Shown: positions 25,936 to 35,141, numbered from the stretch's first letter. The stretch: 64,000 bases of DNA from CAYLUN01 sp964386865 (GCA_964386865.1 CAYLUN010000019.1:20015-84014); one strand, 5' to 3'. Numbers and translations: made by a program. Notes: generated by a model from the sequence alone, not told the origin.

Positions 25936-28900
25936 ATGCAAAGCAAGGGTCAGCGCGCAGGGTGTAGTCGTTTGGGCGGCAGGCGTTGGGTTGCGCTGTG
26001 GGTGACCGCGGCGGTTGTAGGGGCGGGAAGCGTGTCGGCTGACACCTACACGTGGAGCGCGAACACGACGGGCGCCGCGCTGGACGGCTCGGGCGCGTGG
26101 AATACGTCGGCAGCGAACTGGGTCGGCGCAGGTGATGTCCACACGGCATGGAATAACGCTGGGGGCGACACGGCGGCGTTCGGTGCAGGCGGCACGGCGG
26201 GAACAGTGACGGCGGCCTCGGGCCTCACCCTCGGAGGACTGCTCTTCAACGCGGGAGTCTCGGGCGCATACACGCTCAATGGGGCTGCGCTGGCACTGAC
26301 TGGCTCGCCGTTGTTCACGGCGAACGCGAACGCCACGGTCAGCAACGCGCTGATGGGCCCCGTGGGCTTTACTAAGTCCGGCAGCGGAGCGCTGACACTG
26401 ACCTCGAACCAGAGCAGCTTTACCGGCAACGTCACGGTCGCGCAAGGCACGCTGATTGTCAATGCCGGCAATAATGTCGTGGCGCCGACCAACAGCGCGC
26501 TCGGCTACCTGTTGGCTGCGGAACGGGCGATTGCGGTGGCAAACGGCGCAACGCTGCAGTTTAATGCCAGCGACACGATCGGCAATGCCGGCTCGATACC
26601 GCTTGTGACATTGTCCGTGGAGAATGGCGGCACCGTGCGGAACAACAGCTCGTTCACCACGCTGGGCCCCCTGAATCTCAGCGGAGGGACGCTCCTGTCT
26701 GTCGGCGGCGTGAACGCGTCCTACCAGGCCTACCAGCTGAAGGGCACGGTGACATCAGGCGGCAACGCTGCGATCAGCACGACGGGCGGCGCCAACAGCG
26801 GGGTTCACCTGTTCAATGGCACGTTCGCCGTAACGAGCGGCACCTTGACGGTCTCTGCTCCGCTGGTCAATGCCTCCGCTTCCGGGGGCGCGGTCGGCTT
26901 CACCAAAAGCGGGGCCGGCTCCATGCTGCTGACGGCGGACAACAGCTTTAGCGGCAACGTCACGGTCTCCAACGGCACGCTGCAGGTGGGCAATGGCGGA
27001 GCGGCGGGCACGCTGGGTACCGGCGTAGGCGCGGTCAGCCTCGTGAATGGGGACGCGTCGCTGGTTTTCAACCGCTCCGGTTCGACCGCGCAGGCGGGTG
27101 CGATTTCAGGCAGCGGCTCAGTCGTCAAGCAGGGCGTGGGGCTCGTCACGTTTTCAGGCGCCAACACCTACGCCGGCGGCACGGCGATCAGCGGCGGCGT
27201 GCTGGCCGTGACGCGCACGAACGCGCTTCCCGGCTACGCCACGGCAGGCCAGGTTACGCTGGCCAGCGGCGCGGGCCTGTCGGTCGGCGTGGGGAGCTGG
27301 CTGAGCGCAGACATTGACGCGCTGATCAGCACGGGCGTGTACGGCAGCGACACGGTGTTCGGCTTCGATACGACGGCGGGCAACTACGCGTACAGCGGCC
27401 AGTTCGCTCTCCCGACTGTCGCGGGGCTGGTCAAGACGGGGCCGAATGCGCTGACGTTCCCTGGCGGCACCGGCTTCGCGGGCGGCGTGACGGCGCTGGG
27501 CGGCATCCTGCAGGCCGACTTCGGGGCGGGCCTTCCCGCGTCGACCAACGTGACGCTTTCGGACGCTTCGCTGTCTTCGGCCAATGGTAGTATCGTGGCC
27601 GCGCTCGGCACGGCAACGGGGCAGATCACTGTCGTGTCCGGCACCGCGAGCGGGTTCAGCGCTGTCGGCACGCCGCTCACCGTCAATCTAGGCGGTGCGG
27701 GTGCCGCGTTATCCTGGGGCTCGGCGGCGTTCAATCCCAGCGTGCTCGTACTCAACGACACAGGCGCGAATACGAACCTCACGCTCATCAACGGCCTCAG
27801 CCTCAACAGCGCGACCCGTACGGTCAATGTCAACGCGACCGCGGCTGGCGCGGCTGCGGAAATCAGCGGTCTCATCGCCAACGGCAGCGGCGCGGCGGGG
27901 TTCATCAAAGGAGGCGCGGGCAAGCTGGTCCTGAGCGCGGCCAACTCGTATTCGGGCGGCACGACGATCAATTCCGGCACACTGATGCTTTCCGGCGGAA
28001 ACAACCGGCTGAACACGAGTGGTACGGTTACCCTGAACAGCGGTGCCGTGCTTGATCTGGGCGGTTACAGCCAGTCGCTGTCCGTTGCGGGTTTCGTGTT
28101 TAACGGCGGCACGCTTCAGAACGGCGTGGTCAGCCTGAGCAATGCGAGCTGGAGTCCCGGTGCGAACGCCAACGTCAGCATCGGCGTCGGCGGAGGTATC
28201 GTTTGTCCCAATCGACTGCTCCTGAACAACAGGCAGACGCTGACGCTCGCTCCGGGCGCGGGCTCGGTCTGTTTCGGCGGGGACACCGGCGGCTCGGCGA
28301 ACTATATCGGAGTCGACAGTAACTCGACCAATGCGATCATCGTAAACGGCGGGTCGCTCGATTTGACGAATTCGGCAGCCGGTGCCGGTTATCTGCGCAT
28401 TGCCGCGAACAGCGCGAGCGCCGGGCCGCCGGTCGGCTACCTGACCGTCAACGCTGGCGCGGTGAACGTCGGGCACTCGATGAACATGGGCGCGCGCTGG
28501 GACAATGGCGTTGTGGCGTGTACAGGCGTGGCCACGCTCACGCTCACAAACGGCGAGGTGAACGTTGGCACGGGGACCAGCACGGGAACCGGCGGCGGGA
28601 ACCGCGGCTGGCTCTACATGGGCAACGGCGCGGCCGGGACGGTGAGCCGCTCGACGATCAACCTGAACGGCGGCACGCTCTCGCTCAGCCAGCTCGAAGC
28701 GGGCGCCTACGGCACGCACGCGTTCAACTTCAACGGCGGCACGCTGAAGGCGCGGACAAACAATCTGACGTTCTTCAACGGAGCGAACCTGGCCTGCTCG
28801 GTCGGCGCGGGTAACGCCGTCATCGACACGGCGGGATTCAAGGTGGGCATCGCCGCAAACCTGCTGGGCAGCGGCCTCGCGGGCGGCCTCGTGAAGCGGG

Positions 28901-30201
28901 GCTCGGGCACGCTGGTTCTGGGCGGCAGCAACACCTACAGCGGTGTCACGTCCGTTGAGCAGGGAACCCTGACGCTTCCGGCCCGTTCCTATTTTCCGAC
29001 CAATGGTACGACGCTGCTGGCGGCCGAAGCGCTCGGAAGCCTCAAGCTCCGGCTGGACGCGTCCGATGCCTCGACCCTCTTCACCAACGCGAACGGCAGC
29101 GGGGCGGTCACGGTGTCCGGTCAGCCGGTCGGCTACTGGGGCGACCTGAGCGGCAACAACAAGCCAGGCTTGCAGACGACCACGAACCAGCGTCCGACGT
29201 ATGTGACCGGCCTGGCGGCCTTCAACGGCCTGCCGGCGCTCCAGTTCGATGGCACGGACGATGAGATCACCAGCCTGCTAAACATCAACGCGTCGAGCAT
29301 TTCCAACCTGACGGTCATGATGGTGTTCCGGCAGCTGACGTATAAGGTTAACGGCGGTTTGTGGGGGCATGACGACGGCGGCTGGGACCGGATCCAGCTT
29401 CTGAATTTCGGAGGCGTGGGCCTCAACAACATCGCGACGTCGGGCACGTCCGCTGGCGTTAACGGCATGAACACGAATAGCGCCCTGATTTATACGGCGG
29501 TTCTGAAAAACGGTGTGACTGGCGGTTCCTATGTCTATGTCAACGGACGGTCAGACAGCACCAACGGTTTGCCAGCGTTCACTTCATCAGAGGGAACGGG
29601 GCAGGCTTTGTTCACGCTGGGGAACATCAGTCCGGGCAATGCCTATCGCGGCAACATTCAGATCGGCGAGGTGATGGTCTTTAACGCCGCGCTGAGCGAC
29701 GCAGCTCGCCGCAATGCGGAGGCGTACCTGCAGGACAAATGGGTTGGGCTTGCCGGTCGTGCGAACGTCGCTTCCGGCGCGGTCTTGGACCTCAATGGCT
29801 CGACGCAGGCGCTGGCTTCCGTAAGCGGTGCGGGGACGGTTTCGAACGGCACGCTGACGGTGACGGAACCTCTTTCGCCAGCGGGTGACGACGCGCTGGG
29901 GACCCTGCGCGTGTCGAATGTGGCCCTGAACGGAACGCTGCGGGTCAACGTGACGCTTGGTGGCGCATGCGACTTGCTCGAGTGCGCCGGGAGCCTGGCG
30001 CTGAACGGGCTCGCCCTGCGGGTCGCGGATCTCGGACTGCTGAGCCGGGCGAGGACGTATACGGTCATCACGTGTTCGGGGCCGCTGACGGGCGGGTTTG
30101 CATCGACCAACCTCCCCGCGAACTGGGACGTGCGGTATGACCCGTCGGGGACGGTTACGTTCTACTACGCGGCGCCCGGCACACTCATCATGGTGCAGTA
30201 A
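25936..30201 (+). CDS. Giant secreted adhesin with beta-strand repeats, LamG-like module and conserved C-terminal tail
   Basis: 1421 residues; the ATG is preceded by AAAGGAGAG. There is a signal peptide with a long basic n-region (cleavage near GSVSADTYTW). An opening module (TWSANTTGAALDGSGAWNTSAANWVG) nearly matches residues ~940 on of the HzsA-like fusion. Then come about 900 residues of repeats of the autotransporter-associated type (GFTKSGSGALTLTSNQSSFTGN, VKQGVGLVTFSGANTYAGG, IKGGAGKLVLSAANSYSGG, VKRGSGTLVLGGSNTYSG), a LamG-like module (LKLRLDASDASTLFTNANGSG to LQDKWVG) and the final ~85-residue module ending PGTLIMVQ. No transporter barrel is seen. It is probably a surface protein for attachment or substrate binding. 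Confidence 0.88.
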   Translation: MQSKGQRAGCSRLGGRRWVALWVTAAVVGAGSVSADTYTWSANTTGAALDGSGAWNTSAANWVGAGDVHTAWNNAGGDTAAFGAGGTAGTVTAASGLTLGGLLFNAGVSGAYTLNGAALALTGSPLFTANANATVSNALMGPVGFTKSGSGALTLTSNQSSFTGNVTVAQGTLIVNAGNNVVAPTNSALGYLLAAERAIAVANGATLQFNASDTIGNAGSIPLVTLSVENGGTVRNNSSFTTLGPLNLSGGTLLSVGGVNASYQAYQLKGTVTSGGNAAISTTGGANSGVHLFNGTFAVTSGTLTVSAPLVNASASGGAVGFTKSGAGSMLLTADNSFSGNVTVSNGTLQVGNGGAAGTLGTGVGAVSLVNGDASLVFNRSGSTAQAGAISGSGSVVKQGVGLVTFSGANTYAGGTAISGGVLAVTRTNALPGYATAGQVTLASGAGLSVGVGSWLSADIDALISTGVYGSDTVFGFDTTAGNYAYSGQFALPTVAGLVKTGPNALTFPGGTGFAGGVTALGGILQADFGAGLPASTNVTLSDASLSSANGSIVAALGTATGQITVVSGTASGFSAVGTPLTVNLGGAGAALSWGSAAFNPSVLVLNDTGANTNLTLINGLSLNSATRTVNVNATAAGAAAEISGLIANGSGAAGFIKGGAGKLVLSAANSYSGGTTINSGTLMLSGGNNRLNTSGTVTLNSGAVLDLGGYSQSLSVAGFVFNGGTLQNGVVSLSNASWSPGANANVSIGVGGGIVCPNRLLLNNRQTLTLAPGAGSVCFGGDTGGSANYIGVDSNSTNAIIVNGGSLDLTNSAAGAGYLRIAANSASAGPPVGYLTVNAGAVNVGHSMNMGARWDNGVVACTGVATLTLTNGEVNVGTGTSTGTGGGNRGWLYMGNGAAGTVSRSTINLNGGTLSLSQLEAGAYGTHAFNFNGGTLKARTNNLTFFNGANLACSVGAGNAVIDTAGFKVGIAANLLGSGLAGGLVKRGSGTLVLGGSNTYSGVTSVEQGTLTLPARSYFPTNGTTLLAAEALGSLKLRLDASDASTLFTNANGSGAVTVSGQPVGYWGDLSGNNKPGLQTTTNQRPTYVTGLAAFNGLPALQFDGTDDEITSLLNINASSISNLTVMMVFRQLTYKVNGGLWGHDDGGWDRIQLLNFGGVGLNNIATSGTSAGVNGMNTNSALIYTAVLKNGVTGGSYVYVNGRSDSTNGLPAFTSSEGTGQALFTLGNISPGNAYRGNIQIGEVMVFNAALSDAARRNAEAYLQDKWVGLAGRANVASGAVLDLNGSTQALASVSGAGTVSNGTLTVTEPLSPAGDDALGTLRVSNVALNGTLRVNVTLGGACDLLECAGSLALNGLALRVADLGLLSRARTYTVITCSGPLTGGFASTNLPANWDVRYDPSGTVTFYYAAPGTLIMVQ

Positions 30202-30212
30202 CGTCATCGAAG

Positions 30213-30286
30213 GGCCCGCGAACACACGCGAATAGCGCGAATGGAGAGACGATCCGATTCGCGCGAATGGGCGTGGTTCGCGGGCA
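30213..30286. repeat. Inverted repeat of GCGAAT-type intergenic element
   Basis: GCCCGCGAAC (30214-30223) pairs with GTTCGCGGGC (30276-30285), and ATTCGCGCGAAT (30257-30268) is a perfect 12-bp palindrome. The left half (CCCGCGAAC, CGCGAAT, CGCGAAT) recurs at 37556-37591. It lies directly upstream of the IclR regulator start, so it could be an autoregulatory operator or a dispersed repeat. Confidence 0.55.
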
Positions 30287-30300
30287 GAAATACGAGCCAA

Positions 30301-31083
30301 ATGGCAGTGAAGCGAGATGATGCGAGGTATAGCGCGCCGAGCTTGGTGCGCGGGCTGGCGGTGCTGGAGTATCTGGCGCACCATCCAGGGGGCAAGGGTC
30401 AGCTCGAGATCGCGCAGGCCCTGAAATGTCCGGTCTCAAGCGTTTTCCGCATCACCATGGCGCTGGAGAAGGCAGGCTACCTGGAGCGCGACGGCGAGAC
30501 CAAAGTGTTCCGGCACACGCAGAAGATGCTCATGCTGGGCCAACAGGCTCTGTCTGAGTCTGATCTGATCGGCTGCTGCATGCCCGAGATGCGCGAGCTG
30601 CGCGACGAGCTTGAAGACACGATCCTCTTGGGCGTGCTAAACGGGCCTGAAATCATTGTGCTGGAGCAGGCGCTCGGTTCGCACCTGTTCCGCTTCTCGG
30701 TGAATGCGGGCCACCGCATCAGGGCCTACTGCTCGGCGCCGGGCAAGGCGATCATCGCGTACCTTCCCGAGAAGCGGCGCGACCGGGTGATCGAGCAGAC
30801 GGAGTTCGTGCGCTTCAACGCGAATACGATCACCACGCCGGAGGCCTTCCGCAAGGAGCTGCAGAAGGTCGCCAAGATCGGTTACGCGGAAGACAAGGGC
30901 GAGGAGTACGCGGGCATCTACTGCGTAGGGGCGCCGGTGTTCGACCGCAGCGGCTACCCGATCGCCTCGGTGTGGATCACGGGCCCGGGGATGCGCGTCA
31001 AGCCGGAGATGATTCGGGGGATCGGCGAGAAGATTAGGGCGGGCGCGCTGCGCGTGTCGCGCCGGATGGGGTATGCGGGATAA
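30301..31083 (+). CDS. IclR-family transcriptional regulator
   Basis: 260 residues from the ATG at 30301. The open frame extends 20 codons upstream, but that part is translated intergenic repeat and is not family-like. The N-terminal winged helix-turn-helix (SLVRGLAVLEYLAHHPGGKGQLEIAQALKCPVSSVFRITMALEKAGYLE) covers residues ~12-62. The C-terminal effector domain contains the IclR landmarks SVNAGHRIRAYCSAPGKAIIAYLP and GIYCVGAPVFDRSGYPIASVWITGP. It is probably the local regulator of the SDR-GH116-DeoC-FGGY genes downstream, in response to a sugar or sugar-acid ligand. The large palindrome just upstream could be its own site. Confidence 0.92.
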   Translation: MAVKRDDARYSAPSLVRGLAVLEYLAHHPGGKGQLEIAQALKCPVSSVFRITMALEKAGYLERDGETKVFRHTQKMLMLGQQALSESDLIGCCMPEMRELRDELEDTILLGVLNGPEIIVLEQALGSHLFRFSVNAGHRIRAYCSAPGKAIIAYLPEKRRDRVIEQTEFVRFNANTITTPEAFRKELQKVAKIGYAEDKGEEYAGIYCVGAPVFDRSGYPIASVWITGPGMRVKPEMIRGIGEKIRAGALRVSRRMGYAG

Positions 31084-31151
31084 GTGGCAGTCGGCAGGAG
31101 CAGCAGACAGTAGGGGTGAAACATCTTTCGCCCGATAAAGGAGAGAGTGAA

Positions 31152-31922
31152 ATGAACGTGTTGGAACAATTCAGGTTGGACGGCAAGGTGGCGGTGGTCA
31201 CCGGAGCCTCCTGCGGCATCGGTAAACGCGTCGCGCTGGGGTATCTGCAGGCTGGCGCCAGGGTGGTGCTTGCGGCGTTGGACGACGACAAGCTCCCCGC
31301 AACTCTGGCCGAACTTAAACAGGTGTACGGCGAGCGGGTGATGGCCGTGGCCTGTGATGTCGGCTCGCAGGAGTCCGTTGCTGGCATGGTCAGCCAGGTG
31401 ATGAACGCCTGGGGCCGGATTGACGTGGCGGTCTGTAACGCGGGCATCGTGACGCTGAAAGGGCTGGAAGAGATGTCGCTGGAGGAGTTCGAGCGCGTTC
31501 AGAAAATCAACGTCAGCGGCGTTTTCCTGACCGCGCAGGCCTGCGCCCGGCGGATGATCGCACAGGGCGGCGGCGGCAGCATTATCGTCACGGCATCGAT
31601 GTCGGCGCGGGTGATCAACACGCCGCAGAAGATCGGACACTACTGCGCCTCCAAGGCGGCTGCGATGCAGCTGGCCAAGGCCATGGCGGTGGAGTTCGCG
31701 CCGCACGGAATCCGCGTGAACAGCGTGAGCCCCGGCTACATCATGACCGAGCTCGTGGAGCCTCTGACCGAGTTTCATGCGCTGTGGAAGCCGCAGATTC
31801 CGATGCGCCGGCTGGGTAAGCCGGAGGAGCTGATGGGGCTGTACGTGTATTTGGCGAGCGACGCGTCAAGCTACATGACCGGCTCGGACGTGGTGATCGA
31901 CGGCGGGTTCACCTGCGTGTGA
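31152..31922 (+). CDS. Short-chain dehydrogenase/reductase (SDR), sugar or polyol oxidoreductase type
   Basis: 256 residues from the ATG at 31152, which has AAAGGAGAG eight bases upstream. Classical SDR: TG-ASCG-IG cofactor motif (residues 17-24), NAG at 96-98, catalytic N120, S149, Y164 and K168 (YCASK), and the C-terminal YMTGSDVVIDGGFT. The overall look is that of gluconate 5-dehydrogenase/2-deoxygluconate dehydrogenase-like proteins acting on sugars, polyols or sugar acids with NAD(P). Its place between the IclR regulator and the GH116, DeoC and FGGY genes suggests it oxidises or reduces an intermediate of the same carbohydrate route. An alternative upstream ATG at 31116 lacks an RBS. Confidence 0.92.
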   Translation: MNVLEQFRLDGKVAVVTGASCGIGKRVALGYLQAGARVVLAALDDDKLPATLAELKQVYGERVMAVACDVGSQESVAGMVSQVMNAWGRIDVAVCNAGIVTLKGLEEMSLEEFERVQKINVSGVFLTAQACARRMIAQGGGGSIIVTASMSARVINTPQKIGHYCASKAAAMQLAKAMAVEFAPHGIRVNSVSPGYIMTELVEPLTEFHALWKPQIPMRRLGKPEELMGLYVYLASDASSYMTGSDVVIDGGFTCV

Positions 31923-31931
31923 CAGCCGCCT

Positions 31932-31987
31932 CTTAATCGTGATCGAGAAGCCAAACACACTCCTTGTGATGGCTGATTGCGATTAAG
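31932..31987. terminator. Hairpin after the SDR gene
   Basis: CTTAATCG (31932-31939) pairs with CGATTAAG (31980-31987), and AGCC (31949-31952) with GGCT (31971-31974). Located ten bases after the SDR stop and 46 bases before the GH116-like start. Possible attenuator or operator; no T-run. Confidence 0.35.
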
Positions 31988-32033
31988 GTCAGGACCGCGA
32001 TACGATTAGGCGCTTGAGCGGGGAGGGCACGCC

Positions 32034-35000
32034 ATGAGTTCGCTTCGGATGAAACAGGCCGGCTGCTGTTCGGGCAATTGCGGGTGCGGAGCCGCGACCA
32101 GCCGGCGCGATTTCTTTAAGGTTGCCGGGGCCGGCGTGCTGGCGCTGGCGTCGCCGCCTGTACCGGTGATGGCCGGTCCGTTTGAGGCGGCGGATTTCGA
32201 CAAGCTCGTGCCGGCCGACAAGAAACTGGACGCCGCTTGGGTGAAGTCGCTCGTTGAACGCGGCGCGCCGGCGATGTATCGCGGCGCTGACCTGAGATAC
32301 ATCGGAATGCCGGTAGGCGGCCTCTGCGCGGGCCAGCTCTATCTGGGCGGCGACGGCAAGCTGTGGTGCTGGGACATCTTCAACCAGGCCGTCGCAACGG
32401 GTGACGGCCACTACGCCAAGCCGCCCGAGGCCGCCTCGCCGCTCGAGCAGTCCTTCTCGCTGAAGATCGGGGCCCAGGCGATCCCGCTGGACAAGTCCGG
32501 TTTCCCGGACGTTTCCTTCCTCGGCCAGTATCCCGTCGGGACGGTCACCTACAAAGACGCCGGCGTTCCGGTGGAGGTGATGCTGGAGGCCTTCTCGCCT
32601 TTCATCCCACTCAACGCGGCCGACTCCGGCCTGCCCGCGACCGTGATGCGGTTCACGGTCCGGAACACGTCGGCCGCCACCGTGGCGGCGGCCTTGGTGG
32701 GCACGCTGGAGAACGCGGTCTGCCTGCACCACCGGCAGGCGACGGCCACGCGGCGCAACCGGGTCGTGGCAGGCGGAGGCTTCACGTTTCTCGAGTGCTC
32801 GGCGGAAAGGGCCGAGGCGGCCGCCGCGCAGCCGCAGCCGGACATCGTTTTCGAAGACTGGCACCAGGCGGCCTACGACGGCTGGACGGCCGAGGGGACG
32901 GCCTTCGGCGCCGGCCCGGTCAAGAAGTCGGCGGCGCCCGCTTACCAGGGTGACGTCGGAGGCGACACCGAGAGCCTGGTCAACTCGCATGCGGCTGCGC
33001 CCGGCAAGGACGTCGGCGAGAAGGACAACGCCACCGGCAGGCTGCGCAGCCGGGCCTTCGCCGTCGAGCGCGACTACATCCGCTTCTGGATCGGGGGTGG
33101 CAGCCATAAGGACAAGACCTGCCTGAATCTGGTCGTCGACGGAAAGGTCGTGCGGTCCGTCACGGGCAGAGACAACAACCGCATGGCCCTGCAAAGCTTC
33201 GCCGTGCGGGAGTTCAAAGGCAGGCAGGCCACGTTCGAGATCGTGGACGCCCAGGCCGGCGCGTGGGGGAACGTGGGCGTCGGCCGCATCGTGTTCTCCG
33301 ACCGGGAACTGGTCGAGGGGCCGTTCGAGGAGCTGCCGGACTACGGCACGATGGGGCTCGCGCTCCTGGGGCCGAACGCGGACGTGACTTCCGGCGAGAA
33401 GTCGGCCCCGCTCTCTGAGAAGCTCGTCGGCGAACTCGGGCGTAACCTGCGGCTGGAGGCGGGGCAGTCGGCGACCGTGACGTTTCTGGTGACGTGGTTC
33501 TTTCCGAACCTGCGTCACCTTCCCGAAATCCCGATCCAGGGGCGCCACTACGCGAGCCGCTTCGATTCGGCGCTTGCGGTGGCGCGATATGTCGCCGCGA
33601 ACCAGGAGCGGCTCGTCGCGCAGACGCTGCTGTGGCGCGACACGTGGTACGACTCGACGCTGCCGTTTTGGTTCTTAGACCGCACATTTCTCAACACCTC
33701 GATCTTGGCGAGTTCGACCTGCTACCGGTTCGAAGACGGCCGCTTCTGGGCCTGGGAGGGCGTGGGCTGCTGCGCGGGGACCTGCGCGCACGTCTGGCAC
33801 TATGCTCAGGCGATGGGGCGCCAGTTCCCGGAACTCGAGCGGATACTCCGCGAGCGCGTCGATTTCGGTTTGGCGCTGCAGCCCGGCGGCGCGATCCGCT
33901 TCAGGGGCGAGAACAACGGCGGCCCCGCCGTCGACGCGCAGGCAGGGGCGATCCTGCGGTCCCTTCGCGAGCACCAGATGAGCGCTGACGACGCGTTCCT
34001 GCGGCGGGTCTGGCCGGGGGTCAAGCGCGCCGTCCTGTGGCTGATCGCGCAGGACGGAGACGGCGACGGCATCCTCGAAGGCGGTCAGCACAACACGCTG
34101 GACACCGACTGGTATGGGCCGGTCGCCTGGCTGAGCGGCCTGTACCTGGCAGCCCTGCAGGCGGCGGCCGCGCTGGCCGACGAGATGAATGACCGGGCGC
34201 TCGCGCAGCGGTGCCGCGGCATCTTGGAGCGGGGCCAGAAGCGCATCGTCGCCGACCTCTTCGACGGCGAGTACTTCTACAACAAGGTCGACCCGCGCCA
34301 TCCGGAGACGGTCAACTCCGGCACGGGCTGCGAGATCGACCAGGTGATGGGGCAGAGCTGGGCCTTTCAGGTCGGGCTGCCGCGCGTCCTGCCAGAGAAG
34401 GAGACTCGCGCGGCGCTCAAGGCGCTGTGGCGCTACAACTTCTCGCCGGACGTCGGGCCGTACCGCGAGATCAACAAGCCGGGGCGCTGGTACGCGATGG
34501 CGGGCGAGGCCGGGCTGCTGATGTGTACGTTCCCGCGGAAAGGCTGGGACTACGAGAAGGCGAAAGGCGGGGCCGGCAAGGGCGCCTGGGCGGCGATGTA
34601 CTTCAACGAGTGCATGAACGGCTTCGAGCACCAGGTGGCGGGCCACATGATCTGGGAGGGGCTGGTGCAGGAGGGGCTTGCGGTCGAACGCGCCGTCCAC
34701 GACCGCTACCACGCCTCCAAGCGTAACCCGTGGAACGAGGTCGAGTGCGGCGACCACTACGCCCGCTCGATGGCCAGCTACGGCGTGTTCCTCGCCGCGT
34801 GCGGGTTCGAGTACGACGGGCCTAAAGGGCATATCGGTTTCGCCCCGCGGCTGACGCCGGAGAACTTCAAGGCGGCCTTCACCGCGGCCGAGGGGTGGGG
34901 GACGTACAGCCAGAGAGCAGAGGTCGGAGGTCAGAGGTCGGAAGTAGCGGTCAAGTGGGGGCGGCTTAGGGTCAAGGCGCTGGCCTTTGTGATGACGAAA

Positions 35001-35141
35001 AAGCCCACGTCGGTCGCTGTCAGAGTGGGGGACAAGGTGATCGGGGCTTCAGTGTCTTATCAGGACGGTCGGGCGACGGTGACGCTCGCCGAAGACGTCG
35101 TGCTGGCTGTCGGCCAAGTGATCGAGGTCGCGTTGAGCTAA
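32034..35141 (+). CDS. Tat-exported GH116-like (GBA2/DUF608 type) glycoside hydrolase with inserted beta-sandwich
   Basis: 1035 residues. Four cysteines (C11, C12, C16, C18) precede the twin-arginine signal SRRDFFK (23-29). The mature part has a GH116-type N-terminal beta domain (GMPVGGLCAGQLYLGGDGKLWCWD). An inserted module (about residues 273-423) resembles the beta-sandwich of some GH32-associated proteins (LVNS...YIRFWIGGG...LVVDGKVVRSVTG). A (alpha/alpha)6 catalytic domain follows. By analogy with GH116, candidate catalytic residues are E575 in WAWEGVG and D690 or D692 in HNTLDTDWYG. GH116 enzymes are beta-glucosidases, beta-xylosidases or glucosylceramidases, and the substrate here is uncertain. 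Near the C-terminus a GAGGTC-rich repeat (34912-34946) is translated in frame. Confidence 0.85.
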   Translation: MSSLRMKQAGCCSGNCGCGAATSRRDFFKVAGAGVLALASPPVPVMAGPFEAADFDKLVPADKKLDAAWVKSLVERGAPAMYRGADLRYIGMPVGGLCAGQLYLGGDGKLWCWDIFNQAVATGDGHYAKPPEAASPLEQSFSLKIGAQAIPLDKSGFPDVSFLGQYPVGTVTYKDAGVPVEVMLEAFSPFIPLNAADSGLPATVMRFTVRNTSAATVAAALVGTLENAVCLHHRQATATRRNRVVAGGGFTFLECSAERAEAAAAQPQPDIVFEDWHQAAYDGWTAEGTAFGAGPVKKSAAPAYQGDVGGDTESLVNSHAAAPGKDVGEKDNATGRLRSRAFAVERDYIRFWIGGGSHKDKTCLNLVVDGKVVRSVTGRDNNRMALQSFAVREFKGRQATFEIVDAQAGAWGNVGVGRIVFSDRELVEGPFEELPDYGTMGLALLGPNADVTSGEKSAPLSEKLVGELGRNLRLEAGQSATVTFLVTWFFPNLRHLPEIPIQGRHYASRFDSALAVARYVAANQERLVAQTLLWRDTWYDSTLPFWFLDRTFLNTSILASSTCYRFEDGRFWAWEGVGCCAGTCAHVWHYAQAMGRQFPELERILRERVDFGLALQPGGAIRFRGENNGGPAVDAQAGAILRSLREHQMSADDAFLRRVWPGVKRAVLWLIAQDGDGDGILEGGQHNTLDTDWYGPVAWLSGLYLAALQAAAALADEMNDRALAQRCRGILERGQKRIVADLFDGEYFYNKVDPRHPETVNSGTGCEIDQVMGQSWAFQVGLPRVLPEKETRAALKALWRYNFSPDVGPYREINKPGRWYAMAGEAGLLMCTFPRKGWDYEKAKGGAGKGAWAAMYFNECMNGFEHQVAGHMIWEGLVQEGLAVERAVHDRYHASKRNPWNEVECGDHYARSMASYGVFLAACGFEYDGPKGHIGFAPRLTPENFKAAFTAAEGWGTYSQRAEVGGQRSEVAVKWGRLRVKALAFVMTKKPTSVAVRVGDKVIGASVSYQDGRATVTLAEDVVLAVGQVIEVALS
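34912..34946. repeat. GAGGTC-type direct repeats within the GH116-like gene
   Basis: Three partial copies of a CAGAGGTCGGAG-like unit run through the C-terminal coding region (encoding roughly SQRAEVGGQRSEV). Such low-complexity units usually sit between genes. Confidence 0.5.

Noticed and set aside
26400..29000. CRISPR array or tandem DNA repeat
   Set aside because: The regularity is protein-level beta-strand repeats within one reading frame; DNA units vary in length and sequence and lack constant spacers.
30241..30300. Upstream start for the IclR regulator
   Set aside because: The extra 20 residues are translated from the palindromic GCGAAT repeat and do not belong to the family; the start at 30301 gives normal length.
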